Source: Glutamicibacter ardleyensis
GTDB taxonomy: Bacteria > Actinomycetota > Actinomycetes > Actinomycetales > Micrococcaceae
DNA length: 64,000 nucleotides
Reading direction: 5' to 3'
NCBI RefSeq assembly: GCF_014644555.1
Contig: NZ_BMKX01000005.1
Location: forward strand, 1 to 64,000
The number at the start of each line of letters is the position of its first letter. Position 1 is the first letter of the stretch. Of this stretch, positions 25,694 through 34,109 are shown in pieces. The position numbers and the translations under genes are program-made. The notes under the pieces are model-generated. The model made no database searches and was not told where the DNA came from. It worked only from the letters and a program-made list of their open reading frames with translations.

Positions 25694-26738
25694 AACCGGT
25701 GACGATTTCGCCCGCTCGGATGTTTTCGTCACTTCGTTCTGCCACTTTCCGGGGCAGGAACCGATGGAGATCCATAAGGTTGTTCGTGGGGAACTAGGCG
25801 AACCAAATCTTGCGGTCATGCCACAGCTGGCCGAACGTGGAGTAGGCGCAGACCCTTTGGGGCGAAGTACCTCGATGGTTAGCGACATGGGATTCGATTT
25901 GCAGCCTCATGGTTGGCGCATCGGTGTTGGCGATGGCATTGATGCCCGCCGAGCTCGTAGTTTCCTCAGAAGCGACGAAAACCTGGTTGCCGACGTTCTG
26001 GGAGCCGAGAAGAAGCCAGCTCAACGCCTCAAAGTTTCGGTGCTGGGACCATGGTCGTTAGCAGCGGGACTGTATTTGAGCCACGGCGAGCGAATCTTGA
26101 TTGATCACGGTGCCCGACGAGACATTCTTCAGGCCTATGCAGACGGGGTAAAGCAACATTTTCTCCGCCTGCGTTCAAGCACCTCGATTAGACAGTTCAC
26201 GGTTCAACTTGACGAGCCTGAGCTTCCCGGCGTACTTGATGGAACGCTTCCCACCGCCAGTGGATATCGCACGCTGCGTTCAATCCCGCGCGCCGAAGTC
26301 CGCGAAGTTTATGCTCAATTTGTGCAAACCATGGCACAGATTGAGGGCACCAGCGTGATCGTTAACCTGCCCGGAGCCGATACTGACTGGATCAAACGCG
26401 TTGATATTCTGCATCAGGCAGGTGTCAACGGGTATTTGATTGACCCACCATCGATGAACCACCCGCGATGGGAGCGGATGGCATCTTTGATCGAATCCGG
26501 TTCACAAATTTATTTGCAACTCTTAACCCCGGGTATGCGAGCACCTGGCGTGGTCGAAGGCGTGCATCACGTGTTGCGTCCGTGGCAGCAATTAGGTCTT
26601 CCGTTGACGCGCCTAGGCCAACTAACACTCATGCCGGCTACGAGCTTCGCTCACTCTAGCTCTAGCCAGGTCATTGAGTGCCTGCAACACCTCACCGGTT
26701 ATGCCCAAGCTCTGGATCAAACCCGAGTGGATGCATAG
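25686..26738 (+). CDS. Stand-alone MetE-C-like (B12-independent methionine synthase family) protein
   Basis: 350 residues resembling only the C-terminal barrel of cobalamin-independent methionine synthase, as in mycobacterial Rv3015c-type proteins: SFCHFPGQEPMEIHKVVRGELGEPN, KVSVLGPWSLAAGLY, TVQLDEPELPGVLDG, and a late LTRLGQLTLMPATSFAH. The His-Cys-Cys zinc ligands of true MetE are not obvious, so methionine synthesis is doubtful. It overlaps the chorismate mutase gene by 8 bp and is probably co-translated with it. Confidence 0.75.
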   Translation: MTETGDDFARSDVFVTSFCHFPGQEPMEIHKVVRGELGEPNLAVMPQLAERGVGADPLGRSTSMVSDMGFDLQPHGWRIGVGDGIDARRARSFLRSDENLVADVLGAEKKPAQRLKVSVLGPWSLAAGLYLSHGERILIDHGARRDILQAYADGVKQHFLRLRSSTSIRQFTVQLDEPELPGVLDGTLPTASGYRTLRSIPRAEVREVYAQFVQTMAQIEGTSVIVNLPGADTDWIKRVDILHQAGVNGYLIDPPSMNHPRWERMASLIESGSQIYLQLLTPGMRAPGVVEGVHHVLRPWQQLGLPLTRLGQLTLMPATSFAHSSSSQVIECLQHLTGYAQALDQTRVDA

Positions 26739-26873
26739 AAGAAGTCTTGATTCGTGCGGTCACACCACGAAAGTGGGGGTGCATCATGTATCTTAGAAAG
26801 AGTGGGGAAAGTAAAAGTACCCGTTTAGGTCTCGTGGCTTATGCCAATGCTTTCGGTTTCAGGGGGATGTTGT

Positions 26874-27554
26874 ATGAAGGCTCGGATTTTAGTCGTCGAC
26901 GATGACGAGGCGCTGTCGGAGATGATCGGCATCGTCCTACAGAATGACGGCTTTGACGCATCATTCTGTTACGACGGATCCGGAGCCCTAGAAGCATTCC
27001 GCGAATCAAATCCCGATCTAGTCCTGTTGGACCTGATGTTGCCTGGGATTGACGGCATTGAGGTATGCAAGCAGATCCGTGCTGAATCTGATGTACCGGT
27101 GGTCATGTTGACGGCCAAATCAGATACCGCCGACGTAGTGCGCGGGCTAGAATCTGGGGCAGATGACTACGTACCCAAGCCATTTAAACCAGCCGAGCTG
27201 GTAGCGCGCGTCCGTGCACGCTTACGCCCGAATGAGACTCATGCGGCAGAAACTTTGACCGTAGGAGATGTCTCCATTGACGTCGCCGGACACCGAGTGA
27301 CCCGCGCGGATAAACAAGTTTCGTTAACTCCTTTGGAATTTGACCTATTGGTCACCATGGCACGTAAGCCTTGGCAGGTCTTTAGCCGTGAACAGCTATT
27401 GGAGGCAGTCTGGGGTTACCGTCACGCTGCCGACACCCGTCTGGTCAACGTGCACGTGCAGCGTTTGCGTTCAAAAATTGAGGTAGATCCCGAGAAGCCA
27501 CAGGTCATTCAGACCATTCGCGGTGTGGGTTACAAGGCTGGTACGGCAAGTTGA
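26874..27554 (+). CDS. mtrA: Response regulator MtrA
   Basis: 226 residues from ATG 26874 (AGGGGGA 7 nt upstream); the open frame extends further but lacks a better start. The receiver domain has the acidic pocket VVDDDE, phospho-acceptor Asp 53 (LLDLMLPGIDG) and LTAKSD. The OmpR-type winged helix follows, with DLLVTMARKPWQVFSREQLLE and VDVHVQRLRSKIE-like segments. MtrA is the actinobacterial regulator of wall metabolism and division genes. It is followed by its kinase with a 4-bp overlap (TTGA). Confidence 0.97.
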   Translation: MKARILVVDDDEALSEMIGIVLQNDGFDASFCYDGSGALEAFRESNPDLVLLDLMLPGIDGIEVCKQIRAESDVPVVMLTAKSDTADVVRGLESGADDYVPKPFKPAELVARVRARLRPNETHAAETLTVGDVSIDVAGHRVTRADKQVSLTPLEFDLLVTMARKPWQVFSREQLLEAVWGYRHAADTRLVNVHVQRLRSKIEVDPEKPQVIQTIRGVGYKAGTAS

Positions 27555-29365
27555 GTGAACACGCCACGACCGGAAACGAGATTGTGCCGGTCGATGCGCG
27601 TGTCCAAGTCCCTCCGGTAGCTCCTGCATTCTTGCGCTTGAAGCTCTGGATTCGGCGACCAATCGAATGGATTCGCCAGCGCTGGCAGCGACACTTGATG
27701 TATCGCACGGTGATTTCCACCCTGCTCTTTACCTCATTAGCGCTGTTAGCAGCCGGCGCCTTTCTTTCCAACCAGATTTCCTCTGCGCTTTTCAGCGAAC
27801 GCTTCAACCAGATTTCCAAAGAATCTGAACGTGGCCTGACCCAGGCGCGTTCTATTTTGGAATCGGCATCAACCACCGACCGTGTCTCTACCCAGTCATT
27901 GGTCAACTCGACACTGGCCACGCTTGAAGGTGATGGAGCCACGGTGATCCGTGACTTCGTGCTCAAACCAGTTCCGGTGGCGGGCGATGAGAACCTGTAT
28001 GTAGGACCAACGGCGTCAGGCTCCCTGACAACTCGCGTTGTTCCCGACGATCTTGCCGAAAGCGTTCAGAACAATTCGGGGATTTTCTGGCGTTCCATTG
28101 AGCTTGGCGTGGACTCTGAACGGCAACCCGGGATTATTATCGGCACTAAGGTACTCATCCCGCCGGGCCGTGAATACGGACTCTATCTGGTTTATGACTT
28201 GTCCAGCGTGCAAAGCACCTTAGAATTCATCAACCGTGCCATGGTCTTCACCGGCCTAGTGCTCCTGTTGGTCGTTGGGTTCATTTCTTGGTCTGTTTCC
28301 CGCACCGTAGTTCGTCCCGTGGCCGATGCCGCTTATGTTTCGGAACGTATTGCTGCCGGCGATCTTGATCGCAGAATGAAGGTTGCGGGTAAAGACGAAG
28401 TTGCACGTTTGGGAACCGCCTTTAACCACATGGCGCAGTCGCTGCAAGAACAGATCACGGCGCTCAATAATCTTTCGGCTATGCAACAACGTTTTGTTTC
28501 AGACGTTTCTCATGAATTGCGGACCCCGCTGACGACGGTGCGCATGGCAGCCGAGCTGATTCACGATGCACGTGAGAACTTTGATCCGCTCACCTCACGT
28601 TCCGCGGAGCTGATGTACGAACAAATCGAGCGATTCCAGAACCTGCTCAACGATCTGCTTGAAGTCTCCCGGTTCGATGCAGGAGTCGCGGTGCTTGATC
28701 GTGAATCTACTGATTTAAATGTCATCGTTCGTAAGGTGATCGACATTGCCACTCCGGTCGCTGATGAGTACGGTTCGATCATTCGATTTAACGCCCCGGC
28801 GGAGGGCTGTGTCGCAGAATTTGATCCGCGTCGAGTGGAGCGCATTGTACGAAACTTGGTGTTAAACGCGGTGGAGCATGGTGAGCAGAACCCCATTGAT
28901 ATCACCATCGGACAGAATGACTCATCCGTTGCGGTCACCGTGCGTGACTACGGCATCGGTATGAGTCCCGAAGCCAGCCAGCACGTTTTTGATCGATTCT
29001 GGCGCGCAGATCCGGCTCGCGCTCGCACCACGGGCGGATCCGGCCTGGGACTTTCCATTTCTATGGAAGACACTCGCTTGCATGATGGACGTTTGGAAAC
29101 CTGGGGAAAGAAGGGTGTTGGATCGGTATTCCGGCTCACCTTACCTCGAACCGAATTCGATTCCATTTCCTCCTCACCGCTTCCTCTGGAACCGTCCGTG
29201 ACCGAAGAGATCGTTGGATTGCTTGGGGATTCCTTCCCGCTGACCGGCGAAGTGCCAAAGATTGGTTACACCCCACTGATTTTGGATGACGAAGATATTT
29301 TGATTGAGGATGAAATTTCCCTCAAACCTATGGATCCAACAGACGGCCAAGGGGAGAGTAAATAA
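27551..29365 (+). CDS. mtrB: Sensor histidine kinase MtrB
   Basis: 604 residues; TTG start overlapping the mtrA stop. Two membrane helices (about 55-78 and 230-252) flank an outer sensor domain. A HAMP domain follows ([23 protein letters not shown]), then the phospho-acceptor His in [15 protein letters not shown], and ATPase boxes N ([13 protein letters not shown]), G1 (VRDYGIGMS) and G2 (GGSGLGLSI). It phosphorylates MtrA. A 70-residue acidic C-terminal tail follows the kinase domain. The gene ends one base inside the lpqB start. Confidence 0.96.
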   Translation: MSEHATTGNEIVPVDARVQVPPVAPAFLRLKLWIRRPIEWIRQRWQRHLMYRTVISTLLFTSLALLAAGAFLSNQISSALFSERFNQISKESERGLTQARSILESASTTDRVSTQSLVNSTLATLEGDGATVIRDFVLKPVPVAGDENLYVGPTASGSLTTRVVPDDLAESVQNNSGIFWRSIELGVDSERQPGIIIGTKVLIPPGREYGLYLVYDLSSVQSTLEFINRAMVFTGLVLLLVVGFISWSVSRTVVRPVADAAYVSERIAAGDLDRRMKVAGKDEVARLGTAFNHMAQSLQEQITALNNLSAMQQRFVSDVSHELRTPLTTVRMAAELIHDARENFDPLTSRSAELMYEQIERFQNLLNDLLEVSRFDAGVAVLDRESTDLNVIVRKVIDIATPVADEYGSIIRFNAPAEGCVAEFDPRRVERIVRNLVLNAVEHGEQNPIDITIGQNDSSVAVTVRDYGIGMSPEASQHVFDRFWRADPARARTTGGSGLGLSISMEDTRLHDGRLETWGKKGVGSVFRLTLPRTEFDSISSSPLPLEPSVTEEIVGLLGDSFPLTGEVPKIGYTPLILDDEDILIEDEISLKPMDPTDGQGESK

Positions 29366-31068
29366 TGCGCCTACGTCTACCTCAGCTCCTGGCACTCATA
29401 CTGACCGGACTCTTAGTACTGGCTGGTTGCGCTACTATTCCGCGCAATTCGATGGTGCAACAGATCGAGGCCGAGTCTAATCAGGAAGAGTCCCAGCCCT
29501 TCCGCTTCGACGCGCAAGGCCCCACTGAGGGATCGGACGCGCGGCGTATCGTTGAGGGGTTTGTTGAGGCCGGGCGTTCGGTCCTTGAAGATTATGCGCT
29601 CTCACGCGAATTCATGACTCCCGAACTGGGTGCCGACTGGCGAGGTGATAGCCGCACCCTGATTTACGAGGCAATGAACGTGCTGACCGGGGCCGACAGC
29701 AATCGGTATACGATACAGCTTGAAATATCAGGCGAAATAGATGCGATGGGCGTCTATACCCAGGAACCAGAGCACTCCACGCGTGCGGTGGATGTTGAAG
29801 TGACCAAGGTCGAAGACCAATGGCGGATCTCAAAGGCCCCAGACGGCATCATGCTTGAGTCAAGCTCCTTCAGCAAGATTTTCTCGCCCCAGACTATTTA
29901 TTTTTACGACTCCAGTTTCAACTATTTGGTGCCTGACGTCCGGTGGTTCACCTCTGGCGCCGGCACCACGACTTCCATGGTGGAAGCGCTGCTGGCCGGC
30001 CCCGCACCCTATCTGCAGAACGCTGTAGTTTCTGCTTTTTCTCCAGCTAGCACTCTTGTGCGTTCAGCAGTGCCGGTACAAGACGGTGTGGCGACGGTTG
30101 ACCTTAGCGCCGAAAGCATTCGGGAATCCTCCGACCGTGCGAAGCAATTGATGCAGCAACAACTAGAGCAAACGCTGACCGCCTTGTCCTCGGTCAGTAC
30201 TGTGCGCATGTTGCAAGAGGAAACCGAAGTAACCCTGGGCGCTCCAGCAGCGAACTTTGTTACCGCGCAAATTAATCCAAGTACTCCAGACACACTCATC
30301 GCGATCTCCAACGAGTCGCTGGTGTACGTCAAGGGACGTTCGATTATTCCCGTCGGTGGCGTGCCAGACATCTCGGCTTATCACCCGCGCAACCCGGCTA
30401 TGTCAGCGGTGGGCAATAGATACGCTTTCCTGAACGGAAAATCCACTCAGTTGATGACAATCAATGAAAGTGGACGAGTCGGGCTGGCCGCTACGGGCGG
30501 GGCCTTGATCCGGCCATCGATTGATGTGGCTGGCTGGACCTGGACAGCGGACAACGCGGCGGAGCATCCCTTACTAGTAGTTCCGGAAGACGTGGCCGGG
30601 CAAGGCGAAGCCCGCCCGATTAGCGTGTCGTGGCTTGAGGATACGAAAGTAACCTCGCTATCGATTTCCCGAGATGGGGCCAGGGCGTTGATTGTTGCCG
30701 AGAAGAACAATGAATCAACCGTATACATTGCCGGAATAGTGCGTGACGCCGATGGCGTTCCGCGTGGCCTGAGCGATGAACCAATGAAGGTCTACCCCTC
30801 CGTTCCGGTATCAACGGCGGTCTGGGACTCGGACCGGTCAATTATCGTGGCTAAACTGAGCACCACCGAACAGGTAGCTGCCGAGCAGCTCACCTTTGAA
30901 CATGGTTCGGAACGCTTGGGACTTCTCTTGGGAATGACCGGTATAACTTCTGGTGTAGGCGACCTCCGACCGGTATATGCCGAAACCAGCGAGGAACTTT
31001 ATACTCGAGTGGGCAATTCTTGGCATGCGCTAGATGATTATGCCAAAGACGTCGCCTACCCGGGCTGA
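29365..31068 (+). CDS. lpqB: MtrAB accessory lipoprotein LpqB
   Basis: 567 residues. A lipoprotein signal with lipobox LVLAGC is followed by an N-terminal lipoprotein domain, a GerMN domain (about 190-300; [20 protein letters not shown]) and a C-terminal LpqB beta-propeller (about 320-560). LpqB lies outside the membrane and modulates MtrB. The start overlaps the mtrB stop by one base (TAATG), showing a tight operon mtrA-mtrB-lpqB. Confidence 0.95.
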   Translation: MRLRLPQLLALILTGLLVLAGCATIPRNSMVQQIEAESNQEESQPFRFDAQGPTEGSDARRIVEGFVEAGRSVLEDYALSREFMTPELGADWRGDSRTLIYEAMNVLTGADSNRYTIQLEISGEIDAMGVYTQEPEHSTRAVDVEVTKVEDQWRISKAPDGIMLESSSFSKIFSPQTIYFYDSSFNYLVPDVRWFTSGAGTTTSMVEALLAGPAPYLQNAVVSAFSPASTLVRSAVPVQDGVATVDLSAESIRESSDRAKQLMQQQLEQTLTALSSVSTVRMLQEETEVTLGAPAANFVTAQINPSTPDTLIAISNESLVYVKGRSIIPVGGVPDISAYHPRNPAMSAVGNRYAFLNGKSTQLMTINESGRVGLAATGGALIRPSIDVAGWTWTADNAAEHPLLVVPEDVAGQGEARPISVSWLEDTKVTSLSISRDGARALIVAEKNNESTVYIAGIVRDADGVPRGLSDEPMKVYPSVPVSTAVWDSDRSIIVAKLSTTEQVAAEQLTFEHGSERLGLLLGMTGITSGVGDLRPVYAETSEELYTRVGNSWHALDDYAKDVAYPG

Positions 31069-31125
31069 GTCCACAAACCGCCAATAGTTCACTGCGTACG
31101 CACCGAGCACCTCCAAGCTTGAGGT

Positions 31126-31911
31126 ATGCCGGTTCCGTCACGCCTACTGAATTTTCTGGACACTCAAATACATTCGCGCAGTGTTGGGTGGCTGATGTTT
31201 GCAGTGCGCGAAACGATAAACCTTTTATTACCTGCGAGTTGTGCAATTTGCGAGCGTGCCGATTTTCGGCTGTGCCCCGAATGCCGGCGCAAGGTTCACC
31301 AGCAATTATTTTTGCCCCCACTCGGTGAGCAACTCCAGTTCTATGTTGAATTACCTACTCTTCAATGGCAGCTACCGGTCAGTGCGACCGGCATTTATCG
31401 TAACGAGTTGGCCCGCGCGATCTTGTCCTTCAAAAATCAGCAACGCTATTTTTTGGCACAAGAATTTGCGCCGTTTCTGGCCGCCGCAATTAACACTGCC
31501 TGCCCTCCTCGACTATTCGATCAACCCACGTTGTTGGTTCCCATGCCCAGCTCAGTGCGTGCCATAGGTACTCGTGGCTATCGTCCGGTCCAGGTGATGC
31601 TGCACGAGGCGCAACGTAGGGGCCTTCTGGCCGCGCACACTCGAACGGCGCCCTTGTTGCACTATCGGTTCGGGCGTCTTTTGAGCGGAGCGCAGAAATC
31701 TAAGTCAGGTTCGGCTCGACGTGGTGGCGACTCGCCGTTGATTGCCGAAATTCCGGCAGAACTAAGGCAGCCGATCCTCCTGATCGATGATGTAACTACT
31801 ACCGGAGCTACGTTGCGCAAAGCTGCGATTGCCTGTTTTGACGCCGGTTATGACGTGGTTGGTGCGGTCGTTCTTGCCTATACGAAACCCCCTATCGATG
31901 ACGAGGACTAA
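31126..31911 (+). CDS. ComF family phosphoribosyltransferase-like protein
   Basis: About 261 residues. A Cys4 zinc-ribbon (CAICERADFRLCPECRRKV) stands near the N-terminus, and the PRPP-binding motif (LLIDDVTTTGATLRKA) near the C-terminus. ComFC-type proteins assist DNA uptake in competent bacteria. Actinobacteria keep the gene without known competence, and its role there is unclear. The start is uncertain: ATG 31126 has TTGAGG only one base away, and ATG 31195 would still include the zinc ribbon. It lies between lpqB and hpf as in mycobacteria. Confidence 0.85.
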   Translation: MPVPSRLLNFLDTQIHSRSVGWLMFAVRETINLLLPASCAICERADFRLCPECRRKVHQQLFLPPLGEQLQFYVELPTLQWQLPVSATGIYRNELARAILSFKNQQRYFLAQEFAPFLAAAINTACPPRLFDQPTLLVPMPSSVRAIGTRGYRPVQVMLHEAQRRGLLAAHTRTAPLLHYRFGRLLSGAQKSKSGSARRGGDSPLIAEIPAELRQPILLIDDVTTTGATLRKAAIACFDAGYDVVGAVVLAYTKPPIDDED

Positions 31912-31960
31912 ACGATTTCGCTGAACGCGATATGAAATCTAGCGGTTGGGTACTTGAATC

Positions 31961-32080
31961 TTGACGGAAGTGGCATAGGGTGAAGTATGGGTTGCATCAC
32001 AGATGCAGCGAAGGCCCATCTTCAGCCTTTGGGGGAGGAAACCCCCGGGCTGTTGTGTCACCCGACTCCCTATTGGAGGA
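31961..32080 (+). promoter_or_regulatory. Structured leader (5' UTR) of the hibernation factor gene, with promoter-like element
   Basis: TTGACG at 31961-31966 resembles a -35 box; the matching -10 is unclear. The leader can fold into a closed three-way structure. GGGT 31989-31992 pairs with ACCC 32060-32063. Inside are hairpin 1 (tgcatc 31993-31998 with gatgca 32002-32007) and hairpin 2 (cagcc 32023-32027 with ggctg 32048-32052, then ggggg 32031-32035 with ccccc 32042-32046). GGAGGA at 32075-32080 is just outside the fold. A conserved hairpin motif has been described before raiA/hpf genes in actinobacteria; whether this is that motif needs a covariance search. Confidence 0.55.
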
Positions 32081-32084
32081 CACC

Positions 32085-32783
32085 ATGGAGCTGAATTACA
32101 GCGGACGTAATATCACCGTTTCGGATCGATTCCGTGAGTACGTGGACGAGAAAATCACGAAAGTTGATCAGCTGGCCAGTAAGGTCCAGCGCATCGATGT
32201 GAAAGTTGTCCAGGAAACACATGCACGCAATCAGAGCACAGCGCTCAGCGTCGAATTGACGGTCGTTTCCAAGGGGCCGGCCATTCGTGCTGAAGCCCGT
32301 GGAGCCGATAAATTTGCGGCATTCGACATTGCATTCGCAAAGCTCCTTGAACGACTGCGCAAGGCACGTGACAAGAAGAAAGTGCATCGCGGAAACCATG
32401 CGCCGATCGCAGTTCACGAGGCGACCAGTACGTTGCCGGTAGTGCAAAGCGGCAAGTCGCTGGTTGAAGAAACTCTCGAAGCACAAGCAATCGCTGAGGC
32501 TCAGGCTAACGAGAAGGAAGCGGAATACTCACCAGTTGTTATTCGCCGCAAGGTCTTCCCAGCAGAAGTCATGAGTGTCGATGATGCAGTAGACCGCATG
32601 GAGCTAGTTGGGCACCCGTTCTACCTGTTCATCGATGAAGCCTCCGGTGCGCACTCGGTAGTTTACGGACGAACCCAGTACCAGTACGGTGTGATCACCC
32701 TTGACCCTTCATTGAGTGAAAGCGACGAACTGCCAACCGAAATTCGCGGCTACCGCGATAAGGCTTTGGCAACTGAGGGTTAG
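32085..32783 (+). CDS. hpf: Ribosome hibernation promoting factor, long form
   Basis: 232 residues from ATG 32085 (GGAGGA 4 nt upstream); the frame extends into the leader but that part is RNA structure. The N-terminal S30AE domain (1-100; MELNYSGRNITVSDRFREYV) binds the 30S decoding site. A linker (100-165) and the C-terminal dimerisation domain (about 170-225; RRKVFPAEVMSVDDAVDRMELVGHPF) pair two ribosomes into inactive 100S dimers in stationary phase or starvation. Confidence 0.96.
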   Translation: MELNYSGRNITVSDRFREYVDEKITKVDQLASKVQRIDVKVVQETHARNQSTALSVELTVVSKGPAIRAEARGADKFAAFDIAFAKLLERLRKARDKKKVHRGNHAPIAVHEATSTLPVVQSGKSLVEETLEAQAIAEAQANEKEAEYSPVVIRRKVFPAEVMSVDDAVDRMELVGHPFYLFIDEASGAHSVVYGRTQYQYGVITLDPSLSESDELPTEIRGYRDKALATEG

Positions 32784-32785
32784 TC

Positions 32786-33976
32786 ATTAACAACTCGAAC
32801 GACCTGGGCGGTCAACGCACTCTGGGCTTACCTCAAGCCCGCAGAATCGCGTTGGCCGCCCAAGGTCTGTCTCGTCCCCGCACCGAAGCAAAAATCTCCC
32901 CAAGGCATCTCAAAGGAACTCTTGGCAGGATTGCGCAATTGCAGATCGATTCGATCAATGTGGTCAAGCGAGCCCACTACGTTCCACTGTTCGTAAGATT
33001 AGGTCATTACGACACCACGCTTTTAGACACGCTTGTGTCGCAACAGCATGGGCCAATCACCGAATACTGGGCTCATGAGGCCAGTTATGTGCGTAGTGAT
33101 CTGGTGCCGGACCTTATTCCGTGGCAGCGCCGTCGCTGGGTAGACCGTTCGGAAAGTTTTGATAGTGAGCTCAGTGCATTGGCTGACCGAGTGCTTGTCT
33201 ATCTCGAAGCACACCCAGGCACCAGTGCTCGTGAATTGAGTATTGCTCTGGACGTAGCGGCGATGAAAGATCGAGAACACTGGGGATGGAATTGGAATGA
33301 CACCAAGATCGTCACTGAATCGCTCTTTGCTCAGGGAAAAATTCTCGCGTTAGGCAGAAACTCACGATTTGAACGATTGTTCGCTTTAGGGCAAGTAGTC
33401 TTGCCTACTCTTCAGAACGTAGAAAGTAGAGCTAAAGAAGACGCGCTGCGAAGGTTAGTCTTGGAATCCCTTTCGGCCCAGGGGATCGGGACTAAGCACT
33501 GCATTGCAGAGTACTTCCGACTTCCGCTAAAGGAAGTGGGAAGTGCTTTGGAATCTCTAGCAGAGCACGGGCTAGTCCAGAAGGTGCAAGTTCAAGACAT
33601 TAATGAACAGTGCTATCTGTTGCCAGAGACAAAAATTCCTCGGAATATCGTACCTGATCTGCGCTTATTGGCCCCATTCGATTCCATGGTCTTCAACCGG
33701 CGACGCCTGGAACTATTTTTTGATTTCGAATACCGTGTCGAAATTTATGTGCCTAAGGATAAGCGGAGGTATGGCTACTATGCATTTCCGATGCTTTACG
33801 GTGACCGCTTCATTGGTAGGGTCGATCTAAAAGCGGACCGCGCGGGCGGCGAATTACAGGTAAATTCGGTGCATTACGAGAGTCATGCGCCGACTGAAGT
33901 TTCTGCGGCCCTCGATTTTGAACTTGAGCGGATGGCCAATTGGCTCGGCTTAGGCGAAGTGAAATATTTTCTGTGA
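32786..33976 (+). CDS. Winged-helix (YcaQ/HTH_42 family) protein, probable ATT start
   Basis: About 396 residues. The family opens with a conserved block, here LGLPQARRIALAAQG, encoded from 32822. The frame is open back to a TGA at 32774-32776 but has no ATG, GTG or TTG before TTG 32852, which would cut that block. ATT at 32786 has GAGGG 6 nt upstream and lies 3 nt after the hpf stop, so I place the start there; CTG 32804 or 32822 are alternatives. Other blocks: IDSINVVKRAHYVPLF, EYWAHEASYV, FDFEYRVEIYVPKDKRRYGYY. YcaQ of E. coli unhooks interstrand crosslinks as a DNA glycosylase. Translational coupling to hpf is likely. Confidence 0.82.
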   Translation: MNNSNDLGGQRTLGLPQARRIALAAQGLSRPRTEAKISPRHLKGTLGRIAQLQIDSINVVKRAHYVPLFVRLGHYDTTLLDTLVSQQHGPITEYWAHEASYVRSDLVPDLIPWQRRRWVDRSESFDSELSALADRVLVYLEAHPGTSARELSIALDVAAMKDREHWGWNWNDTKIVTESLFAQGKILALGRNSRFERLFALGQVVLPTLQNVESRAKEDALRRLVLESLSAQGIGTKHCIAEYFRLPLKEVGSALESLAEHGLVQKVQVQDINEQCYLLPETKIPRNIVPDLRLLAPFDSMVFNRRRLELFFDFEYRVEIYVPKDKRRYGYYAFPMLYGDRFIGRVDLKADRAGGELQVNSVHYESHAPTEVSAALDFELERMANWLGLGEVKYFL

Positions 33977-34058
33977 ACGGGCTGTCAGTGCAGTTCTTTT
34001 TCGCTTGTAGAACATCAAATCGCCCCGGGAAATAGCAGATTGTGCTGTTTCCCTCACG

Positions 34059-34064
34059 TAGACT
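34059..34064 (+). promoter_or_regulatory. -10 box candidate for secA
   Basis: TAGACT, the same hexamer as before dinB, lies about 45 nt before the secA GTG. I could not find a good -35. A transcription start near 34071 would give a short leader. Confidence 0.4.
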
Positions 34065-34109
34065 AAAGACGCCAGAATTTACTGTGCTTGAGATATTGGG
34101 AGCTACCAC

